From Bacilli bacterium (lineage in GTDB: Bacteria; Bacillota_I; Bacilli_A; RF39; UBA660), in assembly GCA_017941235.1 (NCBI GenBank), contig JAGAWU010000029.1, forward strand, positions 1 through 62,351: a stretch of DNA of 62,351 bases, written 5' to 3'. Positions 33,302 to 41,730 of this stretch are shown piece by piece. The position numbers were made by a program, and so were the translations under genes. The notes under the pieces were generated by a model. That model was not told where the DNA came from, ran no database searches, and was given only the letters and a program-made list of their open reading frames with translations. The number at the start of each line of letters is the position of its first letter. Within the stretch, counting starts at the first letter, position 1.

Positions 33302-33907
33302 TTATTTCATAACTTTCTTTTGCCAAGATTTCTTACCACACTTAGGACATTTCATATATCTGGTTCTTCCATTATGTGCAGCTAAGAAAACACTTTTATA
33401 TGTTGGTACATATTTATGATTGCATTCATTACATTTATAATATCCTGCTTTTTGTTCAATTCCAATAGCAAAACAACAAGAAGTAAAAAATGTAACGAAT
33501 CCTATTAAAATTAATAAAATTCTTAACCATGATTGCATATCTATAAATGATGCAACAAATACTAATGTTAAAAAAGTTATTGTTGATACTATTCCTATAA
33601 CTATTTCTAAGTTCAATAATTGTTTATCCTTTTCCTCTTTTAATTTAGTCATTTCTAATAAATTTTCTTCTAAGTTTTTTTCTTTGTCTTTCATATCAAC
33701 CACTTCACCACTGAATAAATCATTAATGGTAATGTCTAGTATTTCACAAAGTAATGGCATATTACCTGCATCTGGTAAGCATATACCATTCTCCCATTTA
33801 GATATTGCTCTATCAGAAATATATAACTTTTCAGCAAGTTCACTCTGTGTTATACCTTTTTCTTTTCTTTTTCTACTAATAAATTTACCAATTTTGATTA
33901 AATCCAT
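33302..33907 (-). CDS. XRE regulator with membrane helices and C-terminal zinc ribbon
   Basis: This 201-residue protein has three parts. An XRE helix-turn-helix comes first (about 6-60; GITQSELAEKLYISDRAISKWENGICLPD). Two membrane helices follow (about 100-118 and 124-146). Last is a zinc ribbon with two CxxC pairs (CNEC and CPKC, about 25 residues apart; residues about 158-190). The membrane helices place both soluble ends in the cytoplasm, so the ribbon may mediate contacts or sense metal or redox state. AAAGGAGAA precedes the ATG. The target is unknown. Confidence 0.85.
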   Translation of the reverse strand: MDLIKIGKFISRKRKEKGITQSELAEKLYISDRAISKWENGICLPDAGNMPLLCEILDITINDLFSGEVVDMKDKEKNLEENLLEMTKLKEEKDKQLLNLEIVIGIVSTITFLTLVFVASFIDMQSWLRILLILIGFVTFFTSCCFAIGIEQKAGYYKCNECNHKYVPTYKSVFLAAHNGRTRYMKCPKCGKKSWQKKVMK

Positions 33908-34043
33908 ATGATTTTTCTCCTTTCATGCTTTTAATATACTATTATTTTATTAAAAACAACACGAACCTGTGGTTGAGTTTAATTTAATAATTATTTATCA
34001 ATAAGGGTTATAGATTTAATTATATCTATCTTTTTATAATGAA

Positions 34044-34709
34044 TTAAATAATTATACTTATCAAACATAAAGTAAAATATAATATTAACACAATAATACT
34101 TGTTTTACTTACTGAAACTTTTGTGCTAACTGTTTGTTTAAAATTATCTTCTTCAATTCTTTTTAAAGCAAACATCTTCTTATTTTCCATGTTTTCTTCA
34201 GTAACTATTCCAAATCCAAGTGGATTATCATATTCAAAGAATTTAAAATTCTTTAATCCTAAAAAATTTAAAAACATTATTAAATCTCCACTACATCCAG
34301 ATATATTAAAAATTGATAGCATAACTAAAATATCTATTTTATATATAACTCCAATTATATAGGTTATTACACCTATAAATAAGAATGGGTACATTAATGA
34401 CCAAAGAATAGTATGTTTTTTTACTTCTTGCTTACATGAACAACATAATATTCCTTTTTCTAGATGAATCCCATATGTAATTCTATTAAATTTAGCTCCA
34501 TTAACAACATACCCAATACTATGAAGTATTTCATGTAGTAGTAAATAAGGAATTAATAATATTAAACCTATATTATAATTAGTTCTCGAAATATCTAATC
34601 CATAAATAATTTTAGTGATAACTAACATTATAACTAATAGAACAATTGAGATTACATTTAGTGCTACACTATCCATTTCATAAAAGTATTTTTTTTCTTT
34701 CTGTTTCAT
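34044..34709 (-). CDS. DUF3267-like membrane metalloprotease-type protein
   Basis: This 221-residue membrane protein has four to five helices. A HEILH motif in the second helix region (LLLHEILHSIGYVVNG) matches an HExxH zinc site, followed by the YGIHLEKGILCCSCKQEV loop. This is the pattern of DUF3267, a zincin-like integral membrane family. The activity is unproven. A GGAGATGAATTT stretch precedes the ATG. It shows no operon partner. Confidence 0.75.
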   Translation of the reverse strand: MKQKEKKYFYEMDSVALNVISIVLLVIMLVITKIIYGLDISRTNYNIGLILLIPYLLLHEILHSIGYVVNGAKFNRITYGIHLEKGILCCSCKQEVKKHTILWSLMYPFLFIGVITYIIGVIYKIDILVMLSIFNISGCSGDLIMFLNFLGLKNFKFFEYDNPLGFGIVTEENMENKKMFALKRIEEDNFKQTVSTKVSVSKTSIIVLILYFTLCLISIII

Positions 34710-34830
34710 AAATTCATCTCCATATATAATTATACCATTAGAATATAATTATAATTTATAAATTATATGTATTTTCAGATTATTAATAATTACTATATTA
34801 ATTTCAATACAATATTTTTTTAAAGCATAT

Positions 34831-34857
34831 AAAAAGGTTAACACAAATTAACCTTTA
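34831..34857. terminator. Terminator-like hairpin downstream of the Nudix gene
   Basis: AAAGGTTAA / TTAACCTTT with a 6-nt loop and flanking A and T runs could end the leftward Nudix transcript. The 272-nt gap 34710-34981 also holds a second short palindrome (34867-34883) and a tRNA-3'-end-like stretch (34895-34920), reported under findings. Confidence 0.6.
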
Positions 34858-34981
34858 TTTATATAGAGTCGATTAGTTCGACTAAAATCTATTATGGTGC
34901 GATACAAGAGCCTATTTTGAACACTTATATCTATAAGGAACAAACTAATAAATATCAGTTCTATATATATATATCACACTT

Positions 34982-35389
34982 TTATAAATTATTAAATACT
35001 TCTATAAGAAATGGTGAAATCTTTTCATTTTTTAATTCTTCTAGTGAATTAATAAATCTATATTCTGAATGTTCTTCTTCTTGCAAAATTATATCATCAA
35101 TTCTTGATTTCAATTCACATAAATATACTAATCTAATAAAAATAAGATTTTTAGATTTATCTAAATTGCTATCTTCATGTATGACACTTGTTGGAACAAT
35201 ATCTAAACCAACTTCCTCTTTTGTTTCTCTAATCACTGCTTCTCTAGGCAATTCTCCATATTCAGCCAATCCCCCAGGTATATCCCAATATTCAGGAAAT
35301 GTTGTTTCCAGTTTTGACCTTTTCGTAACTAAATATCCGTCTTTTGTCTTTATCAAAGTATGAACAATTATTTTATTTCCATTCATCAT
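34982..35389 (-). CDS. Nudix hydrolase
   Basis: This 135-residue hydrolase acts on nucleoside diphosphates linked to another group. The Nudix box is complete: GLAEYGELPREAVIRETKEE followed by VGL (G-x5-E-x7-REx-x-EExG-hydrophobic). The substrate cannot be told from the sequence; mutagenic dNTPs or NDP-sugars are possible. I chose the ATG at 35389, 7 nt after AGGAG; the longer in-frame extension upstream runs through a terminator hairpin and is not coding. It is flanked by odd tRNA-end-like sequences. Confidence 0.9.
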   Translation of the reverse strand: MMNGNKIIVHTLIKTKDGYLVTKRSKLETTFPEYWDIPGGLAEYGELPREAVIRETKEEVGLDIVPTSVIHEDSNLDKSKNLIFIRLVYLCELKSRIDDIILQEEEHSEYRFINSLEELKNEKISPFLIEVFNNL

Positions 35390-35434
35390 AATCACACTCC
35401 TACAATCTATTTTATCATGGATTATAGTCATAAA

Positions 35435-35459
35435 CAAAAAAAGAACAGTAAAGTTCTTG
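35435..35459 (-). terminator. Terminator-like hairpin upstream of the Nudix gene
   Basis: AAGAAC / GTTCTT with a 6-nt loop is followed by seven T on the minus strand. Since the 323-residue gene has its own terminator further upstream, this one would end a short transcript starting near 35550, or catch read-through. Confidence 0.6.
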
Positions 35460-35559
35460 TAATTCAAAAATTGGTGCGAACGACGAAGTGGTTTACAACT
35501 CACCCGCTAAAGACGATTGATTAATATCAATCACTATATTCATTTTACCAAAGAATAGA

Positions 35560-35587
35560 AAAAGTAGCAATAACTTCATGCTACTTT
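35560..35587 (-). terminator. Terminator of the 323-residue orphan gene
   Basis: AAAGTAGCA / TGCTACTTT with a 9-nt loop is followed by TTTTTC on the minus strand. Confidence 0.75.
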
Positions 35588-35596
35588 CTTAATATA

Positions 35597-36568
35597 TTAT
35601 TGATTACTATTTTGTTGTTTTGTTAATGTTTTTACTTTTTCTTGTTTCTTTTGCACTTCTTGAAGGCGATAATCAGTTCCATCACTCATTGTAAAATCGA
35701 AACCTTTATCAAACATTCTATCTTTTTTTTCAACAGTATATTGTTTTTTTCCAAATGAATGTGTTGGTGTAAAATAATATAGTTTAAATTGATTTATCTT
35801 TTTAGCTTCTTCATCTGAAATAAAACGAATTGGTTGAGTCTCTGGCTCTTCTTCATTACTTCCCCAAACCTCTCTAAACATTGAATTATCATAATGTTTC
35901 CATAAACCTAAAATTCCAACAGGTTGATTATTTCCTACAATAGCAAATTTAATAGGTACATTTTCTCCAGAAGAACCTGTAAATTCACCTGTAGATCCAT
36001 ATGCAAATTTTCTTGCTTCATAAAATCCATATGTTCCACCTAATCTAATATCCATTTCTAAAACATCTGAATTAAATCCTTCTTTAAATTCATCTTTGCG
36101 TTGATAACGATAATCATCAAACTTATTTAGTTTTTTTATTGGTGCTGCATTTTCTAAGATTCTTGGATTTCCCATACCATAAACAGTATAATTACCAATT
36201 CTTTTTGCATCTTCATCACTATATTGTTCAAAATAATATTGACCTTCTTTTAATGAATCTCCATATTCTTGTACATCATAATCAAAATACCCACTTGCTT
36301 GTACACATCTTGAATTAGGTACACCGATAAATGCAATTGGCCCTAATTCCTTACAAAATCCAAATCCAGCACTATATCCTGTCATTTTATTTAATTCCAT
36401 TACTTGATCATAAGTATATTGTCCTTCTAATATAAAATCATTACAACCAACATGATCTCCTTGTGTCATAATAAAATGTTTTCCGATTTTTTCAACATTA
36501 ATATCACGTCCAGGATAGGCTATTTCTAAAAGTTTTTTTAATATTTTTAATTTTGTTTTGTCAAACAC
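35597..36568 (-). CDS. Orphan soluble protein of unknown function
   Basis: This 323-residue protein is not one I can assign. I chose GTG at 36568, placed 8 nt after a perfect GGAGG; the in-frame TTG 15 nt earlier overlaps that site. The sequence is rich in Gly, Tyr and Phe and looks like a mixed alpha/beta or beta-rich fold (for example GDHVGCNDFILEG, GFGFCKELGPIAFIGVPNSRC, DIRLGGTYGFYEARKFAYGSTGEFTGSSGE, FYNQPV-like turns). There is no signal peptide or membrane helix. The last 25 residues are a Lys/Gln-rich tail. Its composition is less Lys/Asn/Ile-biased than its neighbours, which may hint at transfer. Confidence 0.7.
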   Translation of the reverse strand: MFDKTKLKILKKLLEIAYPGRDINVEKIGKHFIMTQGDHVGCNDFILEGQYTYDQVMELNKMTGYSAGFGFCKELGPIAFIGVPNSRCVQASGYFDYDVQEYGDSLKEGQYYFEQYSDEDAKRIGNYTVYGMGNPRILENAAPIKKLNKFDDYRYQRKDEFKEGFNSDVLEMDIRLGGTYGFYEARKFAYGSTGEFTGSSGENVPIKFAIVGNNQPVGILGLWKHYDNSMFREVWGSNEEEPETQPIRFISDEEAKKINQFKLYYFTPTHSFGKKQYTVEKKDRMFDKGFDFTMSDGTDYRLQEVQKKQEKVKTLTKQQNSNQ

Positions 36569-36657
36569 AAAACCCACCTCCAATAAAATCGATATTTATT
36601 ATATACTAATTTATATTTGTTTGCAATACTTTAACTCCCTGATTAGGGTACTAGTAT

Positions 36658-36930
36658 TTAGTTTTCTTTTATATAATTTTCTAGTTCTGATAGTTTTATC
36701 TTCTTACCAAGATTATGAGCATAGATTTCATTTGAATAATTAAATGCTAGATAGAGTTTATTATTAATAATAATTCTATGGGGTTCAATATAAGTTAAAT
36801 TAGTATGTTCTATCTTCCTAATACTACCATTTTCTATTGAGAAAGTAGTATTACAAAAATCACATATAACATTTAATCTTAAAACTAAAGATTCATCAAT
36901 CTCAATTTCTTCTTTAATTATTTTTATCAT
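36658..36930 (-). CDS. Small protein with a single CxxC
   Basis: This 90-residue protein has no recognised family. It starts MIKIIKEEIEIDESLVLRLNVICDFC, continues with mixed strand/helix sequence and ends in a helix KLSELENYIKEN. One CxxC (VICDFCN, about 22-25) could bind metal if it dimerises. I chose the ATG at 36930, 9 nt after AAAGG; the GTG at 36936 is too close. It sits just downstream of the tmRNA gene and terminator, on the same strand. Confidence 0.6.
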   Translation of the reverse strand: MIKIIKEEIEIDESLVLRLNVICDFCNTTFSIENGSIRKIEHTNLTYIEPHRIIINNKLYLAFNYSNEIYAHNLGKKIKLSELENYIKEN

Positions 36931-36966
36931 AGACACCAGCCTTTCTATGATTTTTTCTTATAAAAC

Positions 36967-36993
36967 GAAAAAATCAATCATTTCTGATTGATA
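36967..36993 (-). terminator. Terminator of ssrA
   Basis: ATCAATCA / TGATTGAT with a TTTC loop is followed by T6 on the minus strand, about 40 nt beyond the tmRNA 3' end. A perfect palindrome GTTCGAA-TAG-TTCGAAC (37005-37021) lies between them. Confidence 0.8.
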
Positions 36994-37032
36994 TCTATCT
37001 AAAAGTTCGAATAGTTCGAACAGATTCGTCAA

Positions 37033-37411
37033 TGGTGGAGATGAGGAGAATCGAACTCCTGTCCAATATTACCTCTACATAAACCTCTACAAGTTTAGTT
37101 AACTAAATATTCTCATACATCTATCAAGTAGTTAACGACAAAATAAATGTACCAGCCAATTAATTCTTTCTACTTCCTAGGCAAAAAGTAGACATAACCT
37201 ATAAAAATGAATCCCTATCTATTCACTAGGTAAGAATAGTAGAGACGCCGACCTCTATATTATATTAGGCAAAAGCAAGAGCTTGGTTTCCACCAAATAA
37301 TCCTGCTACAGCATTTTTAATTTTATTTGCGTTTATTTTTTTGTGCTCGTAACGTGAACATTCGACTTGCCATCTATGCGAAAATAATACTGTCGAAACC
37401 ATTACATCCCC
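37033..37411 (-). ncRNA. ssrA: tmRNA (transfer-messenger RNA)
   Basis: This 379-nt RNA rescues stalled ribosomes together with SmpB. The ends form the tRNA-like domain: 5' GGGGATG pairs with 3' CATCTCC followed by ACCA, including the G3-U pair that makes it an alanine acceptor. The T arm GAGTTCGATTCTCC is visible. The tag reading frame resumes at GCA (37330) and ends at TAA (37265-37267). It encodes 21 residues that begin ANKIKN, contain a GLFGG segment and end ALAFA, a hydrophobic degradation signal. It has its own promoter and terminator and lies downstream of smpB. Confidence 0.97.
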
Positions 37412-37419
37412 ATGACGAA

Positions 37420-37448
37420 ATTATACTAAAATTTTAGTTAAAAGTAAA
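37420..37448 (-). promoter_or_regulatory. Promoter of ssrA
   Basis: On the minus strand TTTACT and a perfect TATAAT are 17 bp apart. The -10 ends 8 nt before the mature tmRNA 5' end, so transcription probably starts at or very near the mature end. Confidence 0.75.
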
Positions 37449-37453
37449 GCTAG

Positions 37454-37486
37454 AAAAAATGGATTTATAATTCTAAATCCATTTTC
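37454..37486 (-). terminator. Terminator of smpB-lipoprotein unit
   Basis: AAAATGGATTTA / TAAATCCATTTT with a 6-nt loop is followed by T6 on the minus strand. It overlaps the 3' end of the lipoprotein gene. Confidence 0.75.
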
Positions 37487-37920
37487 TTTAATAATTTAAT
37501 TACATCTTTTTTATAATTTTTAGGAGTTTCAACTTCAATATAATAATTATTTTCTCTATAAATTAGTGTATAAACATTATCATTTTCTACATAAAAGTAT
37601 ATTTTCTTATCTTTTATATTCGATTTTTTGGTTTTGTACTCCTTTTTCTTTAATTTAAATTTTTTTAAGCAAGTTTCACTATTTTTAAACTTATATAGAC
37701 TTATTTGATAATGCGTTGAGACTGCTAAAAATATAGTTTTTTCATCTTCAGGTAATTCTGCTACTACAAAATTATTTTTTTTAACAGTTTTTGTGAATAA
37801 GTTTTCTGTGAATTTTTCTTTTCCACATCCTGTAATTATTGTTAATAAAATAATTAACAATAATAGTGGATAAAACTTAATATCTATATTTTTGCATTTT
37901 TTCAAGTTCTCTTTTTTCAT
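37465..37920 (-). CDS. Small lipoprotein overlapping smpB
   Basis: This protein of about 151 residues has a signal sequence with lipobox ([17 protein letters not shown]), then a Lys-rich mature domain ([24 protein letters not shown]...[26 protein letters not shown]). It is exported and lipid-anchored. The start is uncertain: an ATG at 37920 gives a 44-nt overlap with smpB in another frame but lacks a clear Shine-Dalgarno; an in-frame ATG at 37950 is no better. The overlap implies coupling to smpB translation. The family and function are not recognised. Confidence 0.65.
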   Translation of the reverse strand: MKKENLKKCKNIDIKFYPLLLLIILLTIITGCGKEKFTENLFTKTVKKNNFVVAELPEDEKTIFLAVSTHYQISLYKFKNSETCLKKFKLKKKEYKTKKSNIKDKKIYFYVENDNVYTLIYRENNYYIEVETPKNYKKDVIKLLKKMDLEL

Positions 37921-38317
37921 CACGTTGTTTAATTGTTTCTCTTTTATCATAGTTCTTCTTACCTCTACATATACCTAATTCTACTTTAATTTTATCTTTT
38001 TTAAAGTACATTTTTATAGGTATTAGAGTTAAACCTTTTTGCTCTATATCTTGTTTTATTTTCTTTATTTCCTTTTTCTTTAGTAAAAGTTTTCTTGTTC
38101 TTGTTTCACTAACATTATAAATACTTGCTTCTTTGTATGGAGAAATAAACATGTTTAATAGAAAAACTTCATTATTCTTTATTATTCCATAACTATCTTT
38201 TAAATTAACTTTTCCTTGTCTAATTGATTTTATTTCTGTTCCTACTAATGCTATACCACATTCATAAGTTTCTTCAATAAAATAATCATGTCTTGCTTTT
38301 CTATTTTCTATTTCCAT
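37877..38317 (-). CDS. smpB: SsrA-binding protein SmpB
   Basis: This 146-residue protein binds the tRNA-like end of tmRNA and guides it to stalled ribosomes. Family features are clear: [39 protein letters not shown] at the N-terminus, [10 protein letters not shown], and the basic [13 protein letters not shown] tail that enters the mRNA channel. A strong GGGGAG precedes the ATG. It lies between the CapA-like gene (4-nt gap) and the lipoprotein gene, in the secG-rnr-smpB-ssrA cluster. Confidence 0.96.
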   Translation of the reverse strand: MEIENRKARHDYFIEETYECGIALVGTEIKSIRQGKVNLKDSYGIIKNNEVFLLNMFISPYKEASIYNVSETRTRKLLLKKKEIKKIKQDIEQKGLTLIPIKMYFKKDKIKVELGICRGKKNYDKRETIKQRDEKRELEKMQKYRY

Positions 38318-38321
38318 TTTA

Positions 38322-39332
38322 TCACTCCCCTGATAAGCCCCAAGTTAGATTTTCAAATCTCTCACTTACTATCTTTTTATACTTTTCATAATATGACTGA
38401 TAATTATTTAGTTGTGTATTATTTAGTTGTGGATAAGGTACAACCTTAAAATTATGATTCATTCCACCTCTTTTTACAGTAGTAGTATATATTAACTCTG
38501 CTTTTGGGTCAACTACAGATTTAGTTACTGTACCATCAGGATTTACTACTTTTTTCAAGCTTGCTTCCATCATTAAACCAGTAAAATTGTCTATATCATT
38601 TTGATCACTTATAAAGTTACCTAGTGAATAAACAACAAATGTTTTTCCACCATTAATATATTCTACAGTTTGTATAACATGTGGATGAGCTCCTATTATT
38701 AAATCAACTCCTAAGTTTGATAAATAGTTAGCTATTTTTGTTTGAGCTGCATCTACTTTAAATGAATACTCAGTTCCCCAATGCATAGCAACTATTACAA
38801 AATCAACCTTATCTCTTACAGCTTCTATATCGGCTTTTGCTTTTTCTTCACTATATACATTACTTAAATAAGATTTTCCAGCTGGTGTTGGCAAGCCATT
38901 TGTCCAAATAGTATATGAAATAAATGCATACTTAATATTATTTACCTCGTATACTTTCGCTACTGAAGATGTTCTTTCTTCTTCACTAGACCATTGTCCA
39001 GATGCTGCTACTGTTTCCTTCTTTTTCCAATAATCAACGGAAGCTAAAACACCTCTTTCTCCTTTATCCATAGTATGGTTAGTGGCTAAACTTACCATAT
39101 TAAATCCTGCATCTATAAATGCATCTCCTACTTCTTGTGGAGAATTAAACATTGGATAGCTTGAATATCCAAGTGATGCTCCTCCCAGAATAGTTTCTTG
39201 ATTATAATAAGCTAAATCATATTTTGATGAAATTGGTTTAATACTTTCAAGCATTGGTTTAAAATCATATGAACCATCACTTTGTTTAGCATCATTATAT
39301 ACACCATAATGAATTAAAGCATCTCCTACCAT
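38322..39332 (-). CDS. CapA-family (poly-gamma-glutamate type) metallophosphatase-like domain, cut off from its anchor
   Basis: This 336-residue segment is a CapA/PgsA-like domain. It has [15 protein letters not shown] at the start, [22 protein letters not shown], the VAMHWGTEY motif and [10 protein letters not shown], the metal-binding His/Asp/Asn set of the calcineurin-like superfamily. It opens in mid-domain: the in-frame codons upstream encode an N-terminal membrane anchor, but a TAA at 39369-39371 separates the two. The restart ATG at 39332 has only a weak AGGG 11 nt before it, and its product would be cytosolic. Known family role: polyglutamate capsule or surface polymer synthesis. See the pseudogene entry and findings. 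Confidence 0.8.
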   Translation of the reverse strand: MVGDALIHYGVYNDAKQSDGSYDFKPMLESIKPISSKYDLAYYNQETILGGASLGYSSYPMFNSPQEVGDAFIDAGFNMVSLATNHTMDKGERGVLASVDYWKKKETVAASGQWSSEEERTSSVAKVYEVNNIKYAFISYTIWTNGLPTPAGKSYLSNVYSEEKAKADIEAVRDKVDFVIVAMHWGTEYSFKVDAAQTKIANYLSNLGVDLIIGAHPHVIQTVEYINGGKTFVVYSLGNFISDQNDIDNFTGLMMEASLKKVVNPDGTVTKSVVDPKAELIYTTTVKRGGMNHNFKVVPYPQLNNTQLNNYQSYYEKYKKIVSERFENLTWGLSGE

Positions 39333-39368
39333 TACAATTGAAGCCCTATATTCTTTAGGTTCTTTTTT

Positions 39369-39548
39369 TTATTCTTCTTTTTTTTCTTCTTTTTTTACTA
39401 CTGGAGTTTTTTCTTTTTTACTTTGTTTTTTATATTCTTTGTATTGTAAGTATACTCCACCACATATTAGCGCTAGAGATAGGAGGAATGTTAAGACTAA
39501 AGTTACTCTTACTTTCTTTTTAATTTTTCTTTTCTTTTTACTGCTCAT
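39369..39548 (-). pseudogene. Anchor fragment of the CapA gene ended by an in-frame TAA
   Basis: Read from the ATG at 39548, the frame encodes MSSKKKRKIKKKVRV, a membrane helix (about 15-33) and a Lys/Glu linker, then a TAA at 39369-39371. The same frame continues without a shift into the CapA domain. The stop differs by one base from the surrounding GAA codons (GAA GAA TAA AAA AAA GAA). The whole gene was probably 38322-39548, about 408 codons. This is a nonsense mutation, an assembly error in an A-rich tract, or a case of read-through. Confidence 0.75.
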
Positions 39549-39552
39549 AATA

Positions 39553-41655
39553 CTATACCCTCTTAACTATTTCAAAATCTATTGTTTTCTCCTCTTTTGA
39601 TGCCCTAATTACTCTTACTACTACTCTATCACCAATAGTATATTTTTCTTTTGTTTTTTCATTTGTTAGACTCATTCTTTCTTCACTATAATCAAAGAAT
39701 CCTTTCATATCTTTAACCGAAACTAAACCTTCAATTAAGTTATCTAATTCAACAAACATACCAAAACTCATTACTGAAGAAACCATACCTTCAAATTCTT
39801 CTCCAATATGTTTTTCCATATACTCAGCCATTTTCATATCTTCAACTTCTCTTTCACAATCTACACTTGCTCTTTCAGTAGCTGAAGAATGATCTGCTAT
39901 ATATACTAATTTTTCTTCCCAATGTCTAATTGTATTATCATCTAATTTATTATTAAATAAGTATGTTCTTAAAAGTCTATGTACAGTTGTATCTGGATAA
40001 CGTCTTATTGGTGAAGTAAAGTGTGTATAACATTTACTTGCTAAACCAAAGTGACCTAGATTAACTGGTTTATAAACAGCTTTTTGCATACTCCTTAGAA
40101 GAAGACTCGATAATATTTTAAATTCTTTTTTATCTTCTAGTTGTTTAATAATTCTTTGAATATTTTTTGGTGTATTTTCTTTTAAATCACCTTGAACTTT
40201 ATAACCTAGTGTTCCTATATATCCTAAGAAACTTCTTATTTTTTCTTCTTTTGGAGATTCATGTACACGATATATAAATGGTAAATTCATAAAATATATG
40301 TGAGTTGCTACGCATTCATTTGCTGCTATCATAAAGTCTTCAATTAGTTTTTCTCCAGTTCCTCTATTTCTTAATGTTATTTCAGTTGGAACACAATCTT
40401 TATCTACTAAAATTTTTGCTTCATCTACTTCGAAATCAATATATCCTTTATTTTCTTTTGCCTTTCTTAAAATATCTGCAAGTTCCTTCATCATTCTAAG
40501 TGCATTTACATAAGGTTCATAACCTTCTGGTATTTCATTTTCTTCTAATACTTTGTTAACTTTTTTATATGTCATTTGAATATTAGATTTAATTACACTT
40601 TCAAATATTTCATAATTTACCTGTTTACCATGACTGTCAAATTCCATAACACATGATATTGCAAGTCTATCTACATTTGGATTTAATGAACATATACCAT
40701 TTGATAATTCATGTGGAAGCATTGGTATAACTCTATCTACTAAATATACAGATGTTCCTCTTTCCATAGCATCATTATCAAGTGCTGTTCCTTCTTTTAC
40801 ATAATATGAAACATCGGCTATATGAACACCTAATATGTAATTGCCATTTGTTTTTCTACTTATTGAAATAGCATCATCTATATCTTTAGTATCATCACCA
40901 TCAATAGTAAAGATCATTTCTTTTCTTAAGTCTCTTCTTCCTACTATTTCATCGCTAGTTACTTCATATGGAATATCTCTTAGCTCTTGTTTTACTTCAT
41001 CTGGTAATTCTGTTTCAATTTTATATTTTTTAACAATTGATAGAATATCTACTCCTGGATCATTTTTATGTCCTATTATTTCTAATACTTCACCTTCAAA
41101 AGTATGATTATCCTTTCTCTTTCCTAGTTTTACTACTACTTTATGTCCATCTACTGCATTTAGAGTTTTTGTTTTAGGAATTTCTATTTTAATTCTTAAT
41201 TTATTTTCATCAAGTGTTACTATTCCTTTATCTTTCTTAAAGTTAATTTCTCCTACATAAGTATCTCTTTCACGATTTATGACTTTTAAAACTCTACCTT
41301 CTAATCTAGCAATACCTTTTTTACTTGTTAATTCTACAAGTACTATATCTCCATGAAGTGCACCATTCATATTATTTTCTGCTATATAAACATCTGTTTC
41401 AGAATCATCTATATCAACAAAACCAAAGCCTTTCTTATTAGCTCTCATTATACCTCTTTTTAAATGACTATCTTCAAGAAGCATATATCTATCTTTATTA
41501 GAATGATATATAATCGTCTTCTTTTCTAAATCATCTAATACTTTTTGTAATTGTTTAATATCCTCTACATTAGTTATTTTTAATCCATCCTGTAATTCAA
41601 AAATATTTAGTGCCTTCTTACTATTTTTTAAAATTTCAACGACCTTTTCATTCAT
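39553..41655 (-). CDS. rnr: Ribonuclease R
   Basis: This 700-residue 3'-5' exoribonuclease degrades structured RNA and, with SmpB-tmRNA, faulty mRNAs. Domains in order: winged-helix N-terminus (about 1-65), two cold-shock domains (about 70-210), RNB catalytic domain (about 235-560; the DGDDTKDIDDAIS acidic cluster is complete), and a C-terminal S1 domain (about 615-697). I chose the ATG at 41655 behind GAAGGTG; the GTG 9 nt earlier overlaps that site. It follows secG in the usual order, 69 nt apart with a terminator between. Confidence 0.97.
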   Translation of the reverse strand: MNEKVVEILKNSKKALNIFELQDGLKITNVEDIKQLQKVLDDLEKKTIIYHSNKDRYMLLEDSHLKRGIMRANKKGFGFVDIDDSETDVYIAENNMNGALHGDIVLVELTSKKGIARLEGRVLKVINRERDTYVGEINFKKDKGIVTLDENKLRIKIEIPKTKTLNAVDGHKVVVKLGKRKDNHTFEGEVLEIIGHKNDPGVDILSIVKKYKIETELPDEVKQELRDIPYEVTSDEIVGRRDLRKEMIFTIDGDDTKDIDDAISISRKTNGNYILGVHIADVSYYVKEGTALDNDAMERGTSVYLVDRVIPMLPHELSNGICSLNPNVDRLAISCVMEFDSHGKQVNYEIFESVIKSNIQMTYKKVNKVLEENEIPEGYEPYVNALRMMKELADILRKAKENKGYIDFEVDEAKILVDKDCVPTEITLRNRGTGEKLIEDFMIAANECVATHIYFMNLPFIYRVHESPKEEKIRSFLGYIGTLGYKVQGDLKENTPKNIQRIIKQLEDKKEFKILSSLLLRSMQKAVYKPVNLGHFGLASKCYTHFTSPIRRYPDTTVHRLLRTYLFNNKLDDNTIRHWEEKLVYIADHSSATERASVDCEREVEDMKMAEYMEKHIGEEFEGMVSSVMSFGMFVELDNLIEGLVSVKDMKGFFDYSEERMSLTNEKTKEKYTIGDRVVVRVIRASKEEKTIDFEIVKRV

Positions 41656-41703
41656 ATTCTTCACCTTCTACTATATTATATCATTGTCTTAAAAAAATAC
41701 AAA

Positions 41704-41730
41704 GAAAAAAGACCAATATAGGTCTTAAAA
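41704..41730 (-). terminator. Terminator after secG
   Basis: AAGACC / GGTCTT with a 6-nt loop is followed by T6 on the minus strand. It probably attenuates read-through from secG into rnr. Confidence 0.7.

Noticed and set aside
35390..35503. N-terminal extension of the Nudix protein to 35503
   Set aside because: The extension crosses a terminator hairpin and the tRNA-end-like stretch, and a good Shine-Dalgarno supports the ATG at 35389.
35460..35530. Complete tRNA gene at the CGCACCA end
   Set aside because: No matching 5' acceptor strand, anticodon arm or standard T loop can be drawn; only the 3' end is tRNA-like.
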